A DNA stretch of 14,494 nt from JAIEPT01 sp038217425 (GCA_038217425.1 JBBQPM010000177.1:1-14494), one strand, 5' to 3'; positions 8,339 through 14,494 are shown, numbered from the stretch's first letter. Translations and numbers: made by a program. Notes: generated by a model from the letters alone, not told the origin.

Positions 8339-9052
8339 ATGAGTATCGCACGCAAAGTCGCCGTCATCACCGGAGCGTCACAGGGCATTGGCGCGGGATT
8401 GGTCCGAGGGTTCCTCGACCGCGGCTACCGGGTCGTCGCAAACTCGCGGTCCATCAAGGCCGAGGCGTCGGAAGACATACTCGCGATCGACGGCGACATC
8501 GCCGATCCGGCGATCGCCGAGCGGGTGATCCGGGGCGCTGTGGCGCATTTCGGTCGAGTCGATACGCTGGTCAACAACGCCGGGATGTTTATCGCCAAGC
8601 CATTCACCGAGTACACCGAAGACGACTTCCACCGCAAGCTGTCGCTGAACCTGGCTGGGTTCTTCCACGTTTCACAGCGAGCCGTCCGGCAGATGCTCAC
8701 ACAGGGGGGCGGGCACATCGTGAACTTCACGACGACGCTCGTAAATCAACCCGTGAAAGGGGTGCCGTCGGCACTGGCGTCCCTCACCAAGGGCGGGCTC
8801 GATGCGGTCACGCGGTCGCTGGCTATTGAGTATGCCGAAAAGGGCATTCGCGTGAACGCGGTGGCGCCGGGCATCATTAAGACGCCAATGCATGCGCCCG
8901 AGACGCACGCTTTCCTCGCCGGGCTGCACCCCTTGGGGCGATTGGGCGAGGTCCGAGAAGTGGTCGAGGCGGTGCTGTACTTGGAGTCGGCTTCATTCGT
9001 GACCGGCGAGACGCTGCACATTGACGGCGGGGCGCATGCCGGCCACTGGTAA
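8339..9052 (+). CDS. Short-chain dehydrogenase/reductase-fold protein lacking the catalytic tyrosine
   Basis: This 237-aa protein has a classical SDR Rossmann fold. The dinucleotide-binding loop is TGASQGIG (11-18); D54 in GDIAD and NNAG (79-82) contact the cofactor; N104 in LSLNLAGFF matches the catalytic Asn; APG (176-178) and a C-terminal VTGETLHIDGG close the fold. The active-site YxxxK is altered. K151 is present in SLTKGG, but four residues before it lies A147, and there is no Tyr between 130 and 155. The catalytic Ser position falls in a TTT run (131-133). It therefore probably binds NAD(P) but cannot use the standard proton-transfer mechanism. It may be a non-catalytic or atypical member; proteins with a TTLV...ASLTKGGL pattern appear to form a recurrent SDR subgroup, recalled rather than searched. 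Start: ATG at 8339 with AAGGAG 8 bases upstream. The substrate is unknown. Confidence 0.93.
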   Translation: MSIARKVAVITGASQGIGAGLVRGFLDRGYRVVANSRSIKAEASEDILAIDGDIADPAIAERVIRGAVAHFGRVDTLVNNAGMFIAKPFTEYTEDDFHRKLSLNLAGFFHVSQRAVRQMLTQGGGHIVNFTTTLVNQPVKGVPSALASLTKGGLDAVTRSLAIEYAEKGIRVNAVAPGIIKTPMHAPETHAFLAGLHPLGRLGEVREVVEAVLYLESASFVTGETLHIDGGAHAGHW

Positions 9053-9161
9053 AACTTCAGGAAATGACTATCCAAACTGCGACAATTGTGATCCCTCGTT
9101 CAGATACCGCGAAAATAGATGCGAAACGTCTGGGCCAATCGCATTACTCTCGGCAGCAAAT

Positions 9162-9169
9162 CCCTCATG
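9162..9169. repeat. Target-site duplication, left copy (CCCTCATG)
   Basis: The 8-bp sequence CCCTCATG lies immediately left of the miniature element and recurs immediately right of it at 9368-9375. An exact 8-bp repeat abutting both ends is the mark of transposition; 8 bp is the length made by IS66-family elements. Confidence 0.8.
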
Positions 9170-9367
9170 GTAACCGTTCACCCCAGACATGGCGTCTGAA
9201 TGGCTGAATTTCGAGCGTTTCTTGACAATTGGCTACGCGTTACGGCTTATCTATTTCCTTGGAATCGCCTGTCGAAAGTTTACGTTAATCAGCTCGACCA
9301 CCTATCTGTTCCGAAAAAACCGGGACAAATACCCTTGTCAGACGCCATGTCTGGGGTGAACGGTTGC
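9170..9367. mobile_element. Miniature inverted-repeat transposable element, 198 bp, IS66-like ends
   Basis: The element has 30-bp terminal inverted repeats at 9170-9199 and 9338-9367. They match at 29 of 30 positions, and 28 are consecutive. The ends read GTAACCGTTCACCCC and, in reverse complement, GCAACCGTTCACCCC. An 8-bp duplication, CCCTCATG, flanks both ends. IS66-family insertion sequences characteristically begin with GTAA and duplicate 8 bp, so this is best read as a non-autonomous derivative mobilised by an IS66-type transposase. The 138-bp core is AT-richer than the surrounding genes and holds no recognisable domain. A 58-codon frame from 9200 to 9376 spans it but has no similarity I can name. 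No transposase of this type is in the window. The full inverted repeat could also fold as a long hairpin in RNA. Confidence 0.82.
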
Positions 9368-9375
9368 CCCTCATG
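9368..9375. repeat. Target-site duplication, right copy (CCCTCATG)
   Basis: This is an exact copy of the 8 bp at 9162-9169, directly abutting the right end of the miniature element. It fixes the element boundaries to the base. Confidence 0.8.
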
Positions 9376-9429
9376 AAGTATCGTGTTCCCGAATACTTCC
9401 GCCCGGCGGAGTCTCATCCTTACTAAAAT

Positions 9430-9781
9430 GGCTCTTCGAGTCGTAGTGGGCAAAACTGCCCTATGAAACTCGTTGAAACGCGATTATTTCTTAGCAAAAC
9501 AGCCTTTCTGTCTCCGTGGAAACGTGCGAAGATGAACCGATGCCAACCACACGACATCTTCGCGACCTGCACCGCTTCCCCGGATTTGAGCCTTTGGCGA
9601 GCGTCCATGGGATCTTTGGCGATTCTTGGGCCGTCGTGCTCACACTGCAGCACCGGGAAAAAAAACGGTTTGCGGCTGCTGTGGGCAAGTGTCGCGAACC
9701 TTCTACGATGAACGACCTCGCCAAGTGCGCGACCTTTCCTGCGGCGATGGTGTTCGGCTGGAAGCCAGCCTTCTCTATCGC
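9430..9781 (+). pseudogene. 5' remnant of an ISL3-like insertion sequence and its transposase
   Basis: The left end begins GGCTCTTCGAGTCGTAG (9430), resembling ISL3-family termini, which often start GGCTCTT. A transposase-like frame starts at ATG 9540 (or GTG 9516) with MPTTRHLRDLHRFPGF and continues to AVVLTLQHREKK. After a run of eight A (9658-9665) the homology continues in the -1 frame as CGCCGQVSRTFYDERPRQ, then VRDLSCGDGVRLEASLLYR. That part has the C-x2-C zinc finger and the YDxRxRxVRDL-type motif of the ISL3 N-terminal domain. Recognisable sequence ends near 9781, ten bases from the stop of the convergent gene, so the catalytic domain and right end are missing. The A-run holds the heptamer A AAA AAA in the zero frame, so the shift may be an original programmed one or a later indel. 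The family call comes from memory of motifs and was not searched. Confidence 0.6.
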
Positions 9782-9790
9782 CAATCGGGC

Positions 9791-10414
9791 TCATTTGCCT
9801 TTCGCTTTTTCGATGATCGCGGGGACATTGCGAAAGTCGATGGTGTTGTCGTCGTTCGCAACGGTGCGATGAATTTGCACGCCTGCGTAGCGAGTTATTT
9901 TTGCCGAAGGGGCAGTCCCAGCCCGACCGCCAAAGGCGCTCGTGGCTCCAAAATTCCAAAACATTTTAACAGGAACCCCTTCGCGCAAGTTCGGCAAACC
10001 ACCGAAGCCTCGCGCGGGATAGCCGGTAAATTTTTCCCCGGCCGGGTCGATTATTACCATCGAGCCATTGGGACCTTGTTGGTTGCCATCTTTGCTGGTC
10101 GCGAGCACGGTGGCGACAACCATGGACCCTACGCGGTGGGTGCCCTGCCAGACATATTCAACGTTTCCAACGGTAGCACGCAGGACCGCATCGGAATCGT
10201 CGCCGGCAGAAGCCTTTCCCGCTCCGCCTTTCTTGAGGACCTCGTTTTCCTTTTTCAGCAAATCATTTTCGCGTTTAAGAAGCTCGATTTCTCTCTTTTG
10301 GAGGTCAAGCTCTTTCTTAAGGCTCTCAAAGCTTTCGGTGCTTTGACTAACCGCGGAACCTTGGCTGAGGATCAAGGAACTTCCAACCAACACGCAGGTC
10401 AGTAATCGCGACAT
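9791..10414 (-). CDS. Small secreted coiled-coil protein of unknown function
   Basis: The protein has 207 aa, and I do not recognise the family. Residues 1-23 are a signal peptide (MSRLLTCVLVGSSLILSQGS, with likely cleavage near SAVS-Q). A strongly charged coiled coil follows at about 27-62, with leucines at heptad-like spacing (SLKKELDLQKREIELLKREN, then DLLKKENEVLKK). A short Gly/Ala/Ser linker leads to a C-terminal domain of about 130 residues with alternating hydrophobic segments (VEYVWQGTHRVGSMVVATVL, GSMVIIDPAG, VPVKMFWNFG), probably beta-rich. The start at 10414 was chosen over a longer frame because GGAGGAAA lies about 7 bases before it and a signal peptide then begins the protein. 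It lies 118 bp downstream of kinase 2 on the same strand, with its own promoter in the gap. Its 3' end abuts the ISL3 remnant, so the present C-terminus (IIEKAKGK) may not be the original one. Confidence 0.8.
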   Translation of the reverse strand: MSRLLTCVLVGSSLILSQGSAVSQSTESFESLKKELDLQKREIELLKRENDLLKKENEVLKKGGAGKASAGDDSDAVLRATVGNVEYVWQGTHRVGSMVVATVLATSKDGNQQGPNGSMVIIDPAGEKFTGYPARGFGGLPNLREGVPVKMFWNFGATSAFGGRAGTAPSAKITRYAGVQIHRTVANDDNTIDFRNVPAIIEKAKGK

Positions 10415-10466
10415 GTGAATTTCCTCCACGGAGTTGATCCTGAAAAAACAGTTAGTATTGTGAAAG

Positions 10467-10495
10467 ATTCTAACTTTACGCCCTGGAATTTGCAA
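10467..10495 (-). promoter_or_regulatory. Sigma70-like promoter of the secreted coiled-coil gene
   Basis: On the minus strand TTGCAA (10490-10495) and TAGAAT (10467-10472) are separated by exactly 17 bp. They match the -35 consensus at 4 of 6 positions and the -10 at 5 of 6. The -10 lies 52 bp before the start codon in an AT-rich gap between kinase 2 and this gene. This suggests the gene is transcribed independently of module 2 by the housekeeping sigma factor. Confidence 0.5.
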
Positions 10496-10532
10496 ATAAA
10501 ATCATTCGCAATAAACGCGCATCAGTCCGGGG

Positions 10533-12983
10533 TCAGTTCTTCTTGGGGATTCCTCGTTCGAGGTTCACTTCGTTGGAAACCGCGGGAAGCCGCCAGAATC
10601 GGAGGATATGATCATCGCCGCCGGAAAGTCCGTAACGTCCATCGGGCGTGATGTCGACCGCGGTGAGGGCTCCTTTTTTATGGGCCTTGAATTTGTCGAT
10701 TTGCTCCCCCTTGTCCAAATCCCATAAAGAAATCGTCCCATCGATATGCCCGACGAGAAGTCGCCGCGCTTCCCCGGCGACGGCGGTCGCCTTGCCCTTC
10801 GTTAAAGTCAGGTTCACCTTGTCGAGGTTGAATTTTTGCAATGGCTTTCGGGTGGCGAGGTCCCAGACTATGACTCGACCCTCGTCGGGCGTGCTCAAAT
10901 TGGGAGCGCTGCGGTGGTGGGCAATGGAGACGAACTGCCCGTGGGAAAGAGGCCGAACCCGCCAGATGGTGTTCTCGTGTCCTTCGTAGGTTCGTTCCTG
11001 CCGATCTTCGTCGAGGTTCCAGAGCCGGATCGCGTTGTCATCGCCGCCGGACAGAATGAATTTTTGATCGGCGGTGAAGGAGGCGGTCGTGCAGGAACCA
11101 CTGTGCTTGAACTCGCGGATTTGCTTGCCCGCCGGGACGCCCCACAAGCGAACGAAACCGGTGCCGGGCTCCGCAACGACCAGCGATTTCCCATCGGCAG
11201 AGAAGGCATAATCCGACGGCAAGACGCCCTTGAAATCCATCTTGAACGTTCCGACGACGCGTCCAGTGACCGGGTCCGAAAATTCGACCTGCGATCCGCT
11301 CGGACTCGCCACCAATTTTCCATCGGGGGTGAACTCGGCGTAGGTGTGGTAATATCCCCAGGAGCCCGCCATTCGTCTTTTCGTGAGGTCCCACAGTCTC
11401 GAGCATTGCATGAAATCCGAGCGATTTCCGTGCGCCTCGGAGGCTAACGCAAATGCGTAATTGGGGGAGAAACGGACGGAGAGAGGCCTGCCCGTGAACC
11501 CGCTCATATTGGCGATTTCGCCGACGGGTCCGTTATCGACGGGCGCCGTCGCCTTCGTTCCTCCACCCTGGGCCGCCGGGGCGCGATCGAGCGACACCTC
11601 GAGCATCGTCCCCTGGCCCCCCGTGATGCTCGCCTTGCCGTTGAACGTCTTGGCGCCGTCACGAACGATGACTTCGCGATCGCCCACGTCGACGGTGACT
11701 TCGCCCTTGTGCTTGTCCAGGCCCTTCAATTTCACCTTGCTGCCGTCGACCGTGACATCGAGGTTCTCCGGAATGCCCTGGGGAAAATTGAGGATGAGCG
11801 TCCCCTGAGGCGTGCGGACGCGAATGACGCCGGAGAAATAAAGGACGCTTCCGGTGAACGCCAGCAGCAAGGCGACGACCGCCGCCCGTCCCCAGCGGCT
11901 TGGCCGTTTGGGTAACGCGGGGGGAAGGACCGGGGTTGCGGGAGGGGATGCGCAGAAGGGACGCAAACGTTCAGCGAGAACGCCAGCGGAGAGCGTGCGG
12001 GCCTCGGGGCGTTTTTCCATCAGGTTGGCGATCATCGTAAGGACCTCCTTGGGGCAGTCAGGCCGTAGTTTCGACAATGGGTATGGAGAAAATTCTCGTA
12101 AGGCATCGAGCTTTTCGCTCACGCTCGCGCCGGGAAAGGGGCCGACGCCGGCGATCAGGAAATAGAAAACGCAGCCCAGGCTGAACAAGTCAGCAGCGGG
12201 ACCGATATTCTTCGGATCGTTCCACTGCTCTGGGGCCAGATAGCCCGGCGTGCCCATGCAACTGTGGGTGAGAGAAACATCATCGGCATGCTCCAAAGGC
12301 GGGCGAACCAACCCCATGTCAAGGACCTTGACAGGGCCGCCGGAAAGCCGCATGAGGTTCGCGGGCTTGATGTCGCGATGAACGAAGCGATGATCATGCA
12401 GGTATTGCACTCCCAGTGCCGCCTGACGCATGATTTCGCAGGCTTCCGGGATGGGGAGCTTTTTCTTGGCGTAGCAAGCGAGGGATGTTCCTTCGAGATA
12501 CTGCATCATCAGGAACGGTTTGCCGTCGATCTCGCCAGCATGGAGAACGCGGACGACGTTCGGATGATCGAACTGCGCGAGAGCCTGGATTTCACGCTGA
12601 AAGCGTTCGCGCGATCCGCCGGCGTCTGTCAGGATTTTGATAGCGACAAAGCACTTGAGATGACGATGCCAGGCCTTGTAAACGCAACCCATGCCCCCCT
12701 TGCCCAACATTTCCCGAACTTCCACTTCCGGTACTCCCGCGAGAAATGATGGGCCAACGGGGGCTGACGGAGGTTCGCTCAACGTCTTCCAGTCTTCGGT
12801 GGTGTTGGCTTGGGCGTCGCGGAAGAATGCCAGGACCGGATCGGGCCGGCGATCGAAGGCCTCCAGAAGCCGCTGACAAGAAAGGCAGCCGTCAACGTGG
12901 CTCGAAATCGCCTCGTAGCGGTCATGGGGCAAATTTCCCAGGGCCCAATTCGCCCGGGATCCTTGGTCGCAACAGGGAGTCAC
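10533..12983 (-). CDS. Membrane Ser/Thr protein kinase with N-terminal HxxxCxxC segment and WD40 propeller (module 2)
   Basis: The protein has 816 aa from a GTG start at 12983; the N-terminus MTPCCDQ, leading to HVDGCLSC (H29, C33, C36), fits the zinc-binding anti-sigma-like segment seen in planctomycete kinases and supports this start although no clear ribosome site is seen. The kinase domain spans about 88-345: GKGGMG 94-99, VAIK with K116, HRD 202-204 with KPAN, DMG 222-224 in place of DFG, APEQ 250-253. A transmembrane helix lies at about 366-387. Next comes a beta-rich segment (VRTPQGTLILNFPQG from 388, to about 465) also found in related planctomycete kinases. About seven WD40-like repeats run from about 500 to 800, with less regular motifs than in kinase 1 (RLWDL, RLWGV, RLWNL, IVWDL, SLWDL, RFWRL). 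It follows the ECF sigma gene after an 81-bp gap. The Asp of DMG is present, so activity is expected. Confidence 0.95.
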   Translation of the reverse strand: MTPCCDQGSRANWALGNLPHDRYEAISSHVDGCLSCQRLLEAFDRRPDPVLAFFRDAQANTTEDWKTLSEPPSAPVGPSFLAGVPEVEVREMLGKGGMGCVYKAWHRHLKCFVAIKILTDAGGSRERFQREIQALAQFDHPNVVRVLHAGEIDGKPFLMMQYLEGTSLACYAKKKLPIPEACEIMRQAALGVQYLHDHRFVHRDIKPANLMRLSGGPVKVLDMGLVRPPLEHADDVSLTHSCMGTPGYLAPEQWNDPKNIGPAADLFSLGCVFYFLIAGVGPFPGASVSEKLDALREFSPYPLSKLRPDCPKEVLTMIANLMEKRPEARTLSAGVLAERLRPFCASPPATPVLPPALPKRPSRWGRAAVVALLLAFTGSVLYFSGVIRVRTPQGTLILNFPQGIPENLDVTVDGSKVKLKGLDKHKGEVTVDVGDREVIVRDGAKTFNGKASITGGQGTMLEVSLDRAPAAQGGGTKATAPVDNGPVGEIANMSGFTGRPLSVRFSPNYAFALASEAHGNRSDFMQCSRLWDLTKRRMAGSWGYYHTYAEFTPDGKLVASPSGSQVEFSDPVTGRVVGTFKMDFKGVLPSDYAFSADGKSLVVAEPGTGFVRLWGVPAGKQIREFKHSGSCTTASFTADQKFILSGGDDNAIRLWNLDEDRQERTYEGHENTIWRVRPLSHGQFVSIAHHRSAPNLSTPDEGRVIVWDLATRKPLQKFNLDKVNLTLTKGKATAVAGEARRLLVGHIDGTISLWDLDKGEQIDKFKAHKKGALTAVDITPDGRYGLSGGDDHILRFWRLPAVSNEVNLERGIPKKN

Positions 12984-13064
12984 CGTGGCTGCCAGGCGTC
13001 AAGTCCGCGAACGGTCAGGGTTCAGGGCTTCAATGACAAGACCGTTGGGGCGTGACTCAAAAAA

Positions 13065-13667
13065 TCACGACCATGGGGCCAGGTCGCCAAATTCCGACTT
13101 TACCCGCTTAAGGATTCGAGACTTGGCCTTCCGGACGGCGTGCGGTGTCATGCCCAGGCGCCTGCCGACCTCAACGGCGTCCAACTCTTCGACGACCAGG
13201 AGCATGAAGGCTTGCCAGGTCTTCGCCTCGAAATCGGTCTGGATCATTTTCTGGATTTGCTGGGCGAGAATCTTGCGCGACGGAGGAAGGGGCGAATTCT
13301 CTTCTTCCGCGAGAAGGGAGAGGCGATCCTGCCAGGCAATTTCTTCCGGGAGAGGGACTTCATTGCGTTTTTGTTTTTTACGGAAATAGTCCGCGACGAG
13401 GTCGTTGGAGATTTTCAACAACCAACCGCGAAACGATCCCCCGACGGGCCTATCTTTGGAAAAAGAAGGGAGGGAACGAAAAACGGCGGCGAATACGCTT
13501 TGGACATGGTCGGGCAGATCCGCTGCCGGCACGCCGCTCCGTTGCCCCCAATAAGCCAGCAAAGCACGGTAGCACGCGTCAAACCGTTGGCCGGCCTCAG
13601 TGTTCCCTTCTTGGACTTTCTTTAAAAGGCTGACGTCTGTTGAGTCGTTTTCCGAGTCGGATTGCAT
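13065..13667 (-). CDS. ECF-type RNA polymerase sigma factor (module 2)
   Basis: This 200-aa protein has the two-domain ECF layout. Sigma2 covers about 14-100, with the FDACYRALLAYWGQRSGVPA helix, then DLPDHVQSVFAAVF and GSFRGWLLKISNDLVADYFR (78-96). A linker follows, then sigma4 at about 135-195 with a helix-turn-helix in DAVEVGRRLGMTPHAVRKAK (163-182). It is diverged from the module 1 sigma factor but has matching landmarks (GxFRGWL, the FxAxTWxAF motif and VEVG). It starts at ATG 13667, with no clear ribosome site upstream. It lies 81 bp before the kinase 2 start on the same strand, so the two form a probable operon without the stop-start overlap of module 1. The N-terminal 13 residues are acidic and unconserved. 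Promoter specificity is unknown. Confidence 0.9.
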   Translation of the reverse strand: MQSDSENDSTDVSLLKKVQEGNTEAGQRFDACYRALLAYWGQRSGVPAADLPDHVQSVFAAVFRSLPSFSKDRPVGGSFRGWLLKISNDLVADYFRKKQKRNEVPLPEEIAWQDRLSLLAEEENSPLPPSRKILAQQIQKMIQTDFEAKTWQAFMLLVVEELDAVEVGRRLGMTPHAVRKAKSRILKRVKSEFGDLAPWS

Positions 13668-13858
13668 GAAGCACCAAAGGAATCAACAAGGCCATATTCT
13701 GCCAGCAACCTTTCGGAAGCGATTCGCAAGGCGTTCGCCAGAACCCCAGTGCCATGCCCAAGGAGGCGAGGACCTGGCCAAAGAAGGCGTCACGGACAAG
13801 GTCGGGCTCGTTTACCTCGTCAAGGGGAAAATTGGGCGGCGAAAAGAAACCGTTCTGC

Positions 13859-14071
13859 GTAGGCAAATGGCTGCTTCGGGTTCGCGGGACGGGAGCCTTC
13901 GGGCAAGTTTGGGAGGCCAATTCTCCGGACGGTCACTTGGCGGCGTTTAAATCGACTTCCTGCGATCCGGCGACGCGCGTAACAGAATTGCGTAATTCGC
14001 AAAAACTCTCCCACCTGCGGCATCCCAATCTAGTGCAAATCGAAAGAGTATGCGATCGAGAGCGATTCCAT
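13859..14071 (+). pseudogene. Relic of a third Ser/Thr kinase N-lobe
   Basis: The plus strand encodes VGKWLLRVRGTGAFGQVWEA, then NSPDGHLAAFKST, and after a short gap RNSQKLSHLRHPNLVQIERV. The glycine loop (GTGAFGQV), the beta3 Lys (AAFK) and the alpha-C to beta4 segment (LRHPNLVQI) are in the right order and spacing for a Hanks-type kinase N-lobe. The next residues, CDRERFH, fit the hinge approach, but the frame then becomes unrecognisable. No HRD, DFG or APE motif follows. The fragment is oriented opposite to kinases 1 and 2, and its loop sequence differs from both, so it is not a recent partial copy of either. Its 5' boundary is uncertain. Confidence 0.6.
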
Positions 14072-14225
14072 TGCCGCGCACTTCGCGCCGTGCGAATGCT
14101 CGCACGAGTATTGTATGAAGTGCGTGCGGTGCGCGGCACATCGCCGTGCCACGGGCTTCGAACGCCAACGATGGGGAACAGGGACCCCTTTGGTAAAAAG
14201 TGGGGCCCTTCGTTTCGGGCCGAAA

Positions 14226-14251
14226 TGTCCCAAAATGTCCCATTTTGTCCC
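14226..14251. repeat. Three TGTCCC hexamers at exact 10-bp spacing with an embedded palindrome
   Basis: TGTCCC occurs at 14226, 14236 and 14246. The core CAAAATG-TCC-CATTTTG (14231-14247) is also a perfect 7-bp dyad. Ten-base spacing would place the hexamers on the same face of the helix. It could be a protein-binding site or part of a mobile-element end; no adjacent intact gene helps to decide. Confidence 0.5.
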
Positions 14252-14487
14252 ATGAATCAGGACTTTTATAAGTACGGATGCTTATTTCGAATCGAAAAGT
14301 CCGACATTTTGGAGCAGCGAATTCGGAAAGCATTATCCGCGTTGAAGGACATGACGTCATCGGCGTTCTTCCTGCCAATGTCGGCTAGCAGTGCGTTGCT
14401 CAGACGAACAGGGCTTTAGCAGCCAGCCCTTTCAACATGAAAAACGGTCAAAAACACGGCATTTTTCAGCAAAAGGATGGATTGCAC

Positions 14488-14494
14488 GGAGGAA
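14488..14494 (+). promoter_or_regulatory. Possible ribosome binding site of a gene beyond the right edge
   Basis: The window ends in GGAGGAA, a strong Shine-Dalgarno-like sequence on the plus strand. If an ATG follows within about 10 bases outside the window, a plus-strand gene starts there. Confidence 0.3.

Larger units (their letters stand above)
13668..14494. other. 827-bp stretch with no intact gene
   Basis: No open frame here looks like a complete protein. What can be made out is a kinase N-lobe relic (13859-14071), a Cys-rich frame after it (14091-14148), the TGTCCC repeat (14226-14251) and a ribosome-site-like end (14488-14494). The sequence from about 13950 onward is more AT-rich than the genes to the left, in keeping with decayed or imported DNA. 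Confidence 0.6.

Noticed and set aside
9200..9376. 58-codon frame inside the miniature element as a gene
   Set aside because: It includes the terminal repeat and half of the target duplication, has no ribosome site, and another frame of similar length is also open; likely fortuitous.
9756..9770. GGCTGG-AAG-CCAGCC hairpin downstream of the coiled-coil gene as its terminator
   Set aside because: There is no T run on the minus strand and it lies inside the transposase remnant, so it is part of that coding sequence.
9423..9959. 178-codon minus-strand frame through the insertion-sequence remnant
   Set aside because: It overlaps the 3' end of the coiled-coil gene in another frame and the transposase remnant on the other strand; the sequence is low-complexity Arg/His/Ser-rich with no ribosome site.
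13597..13920. Minus-strand 107-codon frame upstream of the module 2 sigma factor
   Set aside because: It overlaps the start of the sigma gene in another frame and the kinase relic on the other strand; no motif or ribosome site was found.
14330..14388. Frame reading VEGHDVIGVLPANVG as the end of a CRISPR-associated (Csx16-like) protein
   Set aside because: The resemblance is a few residues recalled from memory, a stop follows at once, and no repeats or cas genes are present.

Overview
This window is high-GC bacterial chromosome, most likely from a member of the Planctomycetota. The main evidence is two separate modules in which an ECF-type RNA polymerase sigma factor sits directly upstream of a large membrane-anchored Ser/Thr protein kinase. 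Each kinase has a short N-terminal HxxxCxxC segment, a Hanks-type kinase domain, one transmembrane helix and a C-terminal WD40 propeller. This architecture, and kinases with a juxtamembrane VRTPQGTL-type segment, are typical of that phylum. The call rests on gene content; no rRNA or other marker gene is present.

Layout. Positions 32-2880 (minus strand) hold module 1: an ECF sigma factor whose stop overlaps the kinase-WD40 start by ATGA. Positions 3019-7626 (minus) hold a two-gene RND efflux operon, with the permease first and the periplasmic adaptor second; a hairpin downstream may end it. A 185-bp divergent intergenic region with two inverted repeats separates it from ohr (organic hydroperoxide reductase, plus strand, 7812-8228). 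Next is an SDR-fold protein (8339-9052, plus) that keeps the cofactor-binding motifs but lacks the catalytic Tyr.

Positions 9053-9790 contain no intact gene and hold mobile-element debris. One element is a 198-bp miniature element with near-perfect 30-bp terminal inverted repeats and an 8-bp target duplication (IS66-like ends). The other is the 5' end of an ISL3-like transposase gene, split by a -1 frame change at a run of eight A.

Positions 9791-10414 (minus) encode a small secreted coiled-coil protein with its own good sigma70-type promoter. Positions 10533-13667 (minus) hold module 2 (ECF sigma factor, then kinase-WD40). The last 0.8 kb (13668-14494) has no intact gene. It carries a plus-strand relic of the N-lobe of a third kinase and an odd 10-bp-periodic TGTCCC repeat, and it ends in a strong ribosome-binding-site-like sequence that may belong to a gene beyond the window.

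How the parts may work together. Each kinase probably senses through its exported propeller and signals inward. The HxxxCxxC segment resembles the zinc-binding part of anti-sigma factors, so it could hold or release the neighbouring ECF sigma factor; that link is inferred from gene order and motif. The RND pump, Ohr and the SDR look like a stress or detoxification neighbourhood, but nothing in the sequence shows co-regulation. The best candidates for something little described are the fused anti-sigma-like/kinase/propeller receptors with their sigma partners, and the miniature transposon.
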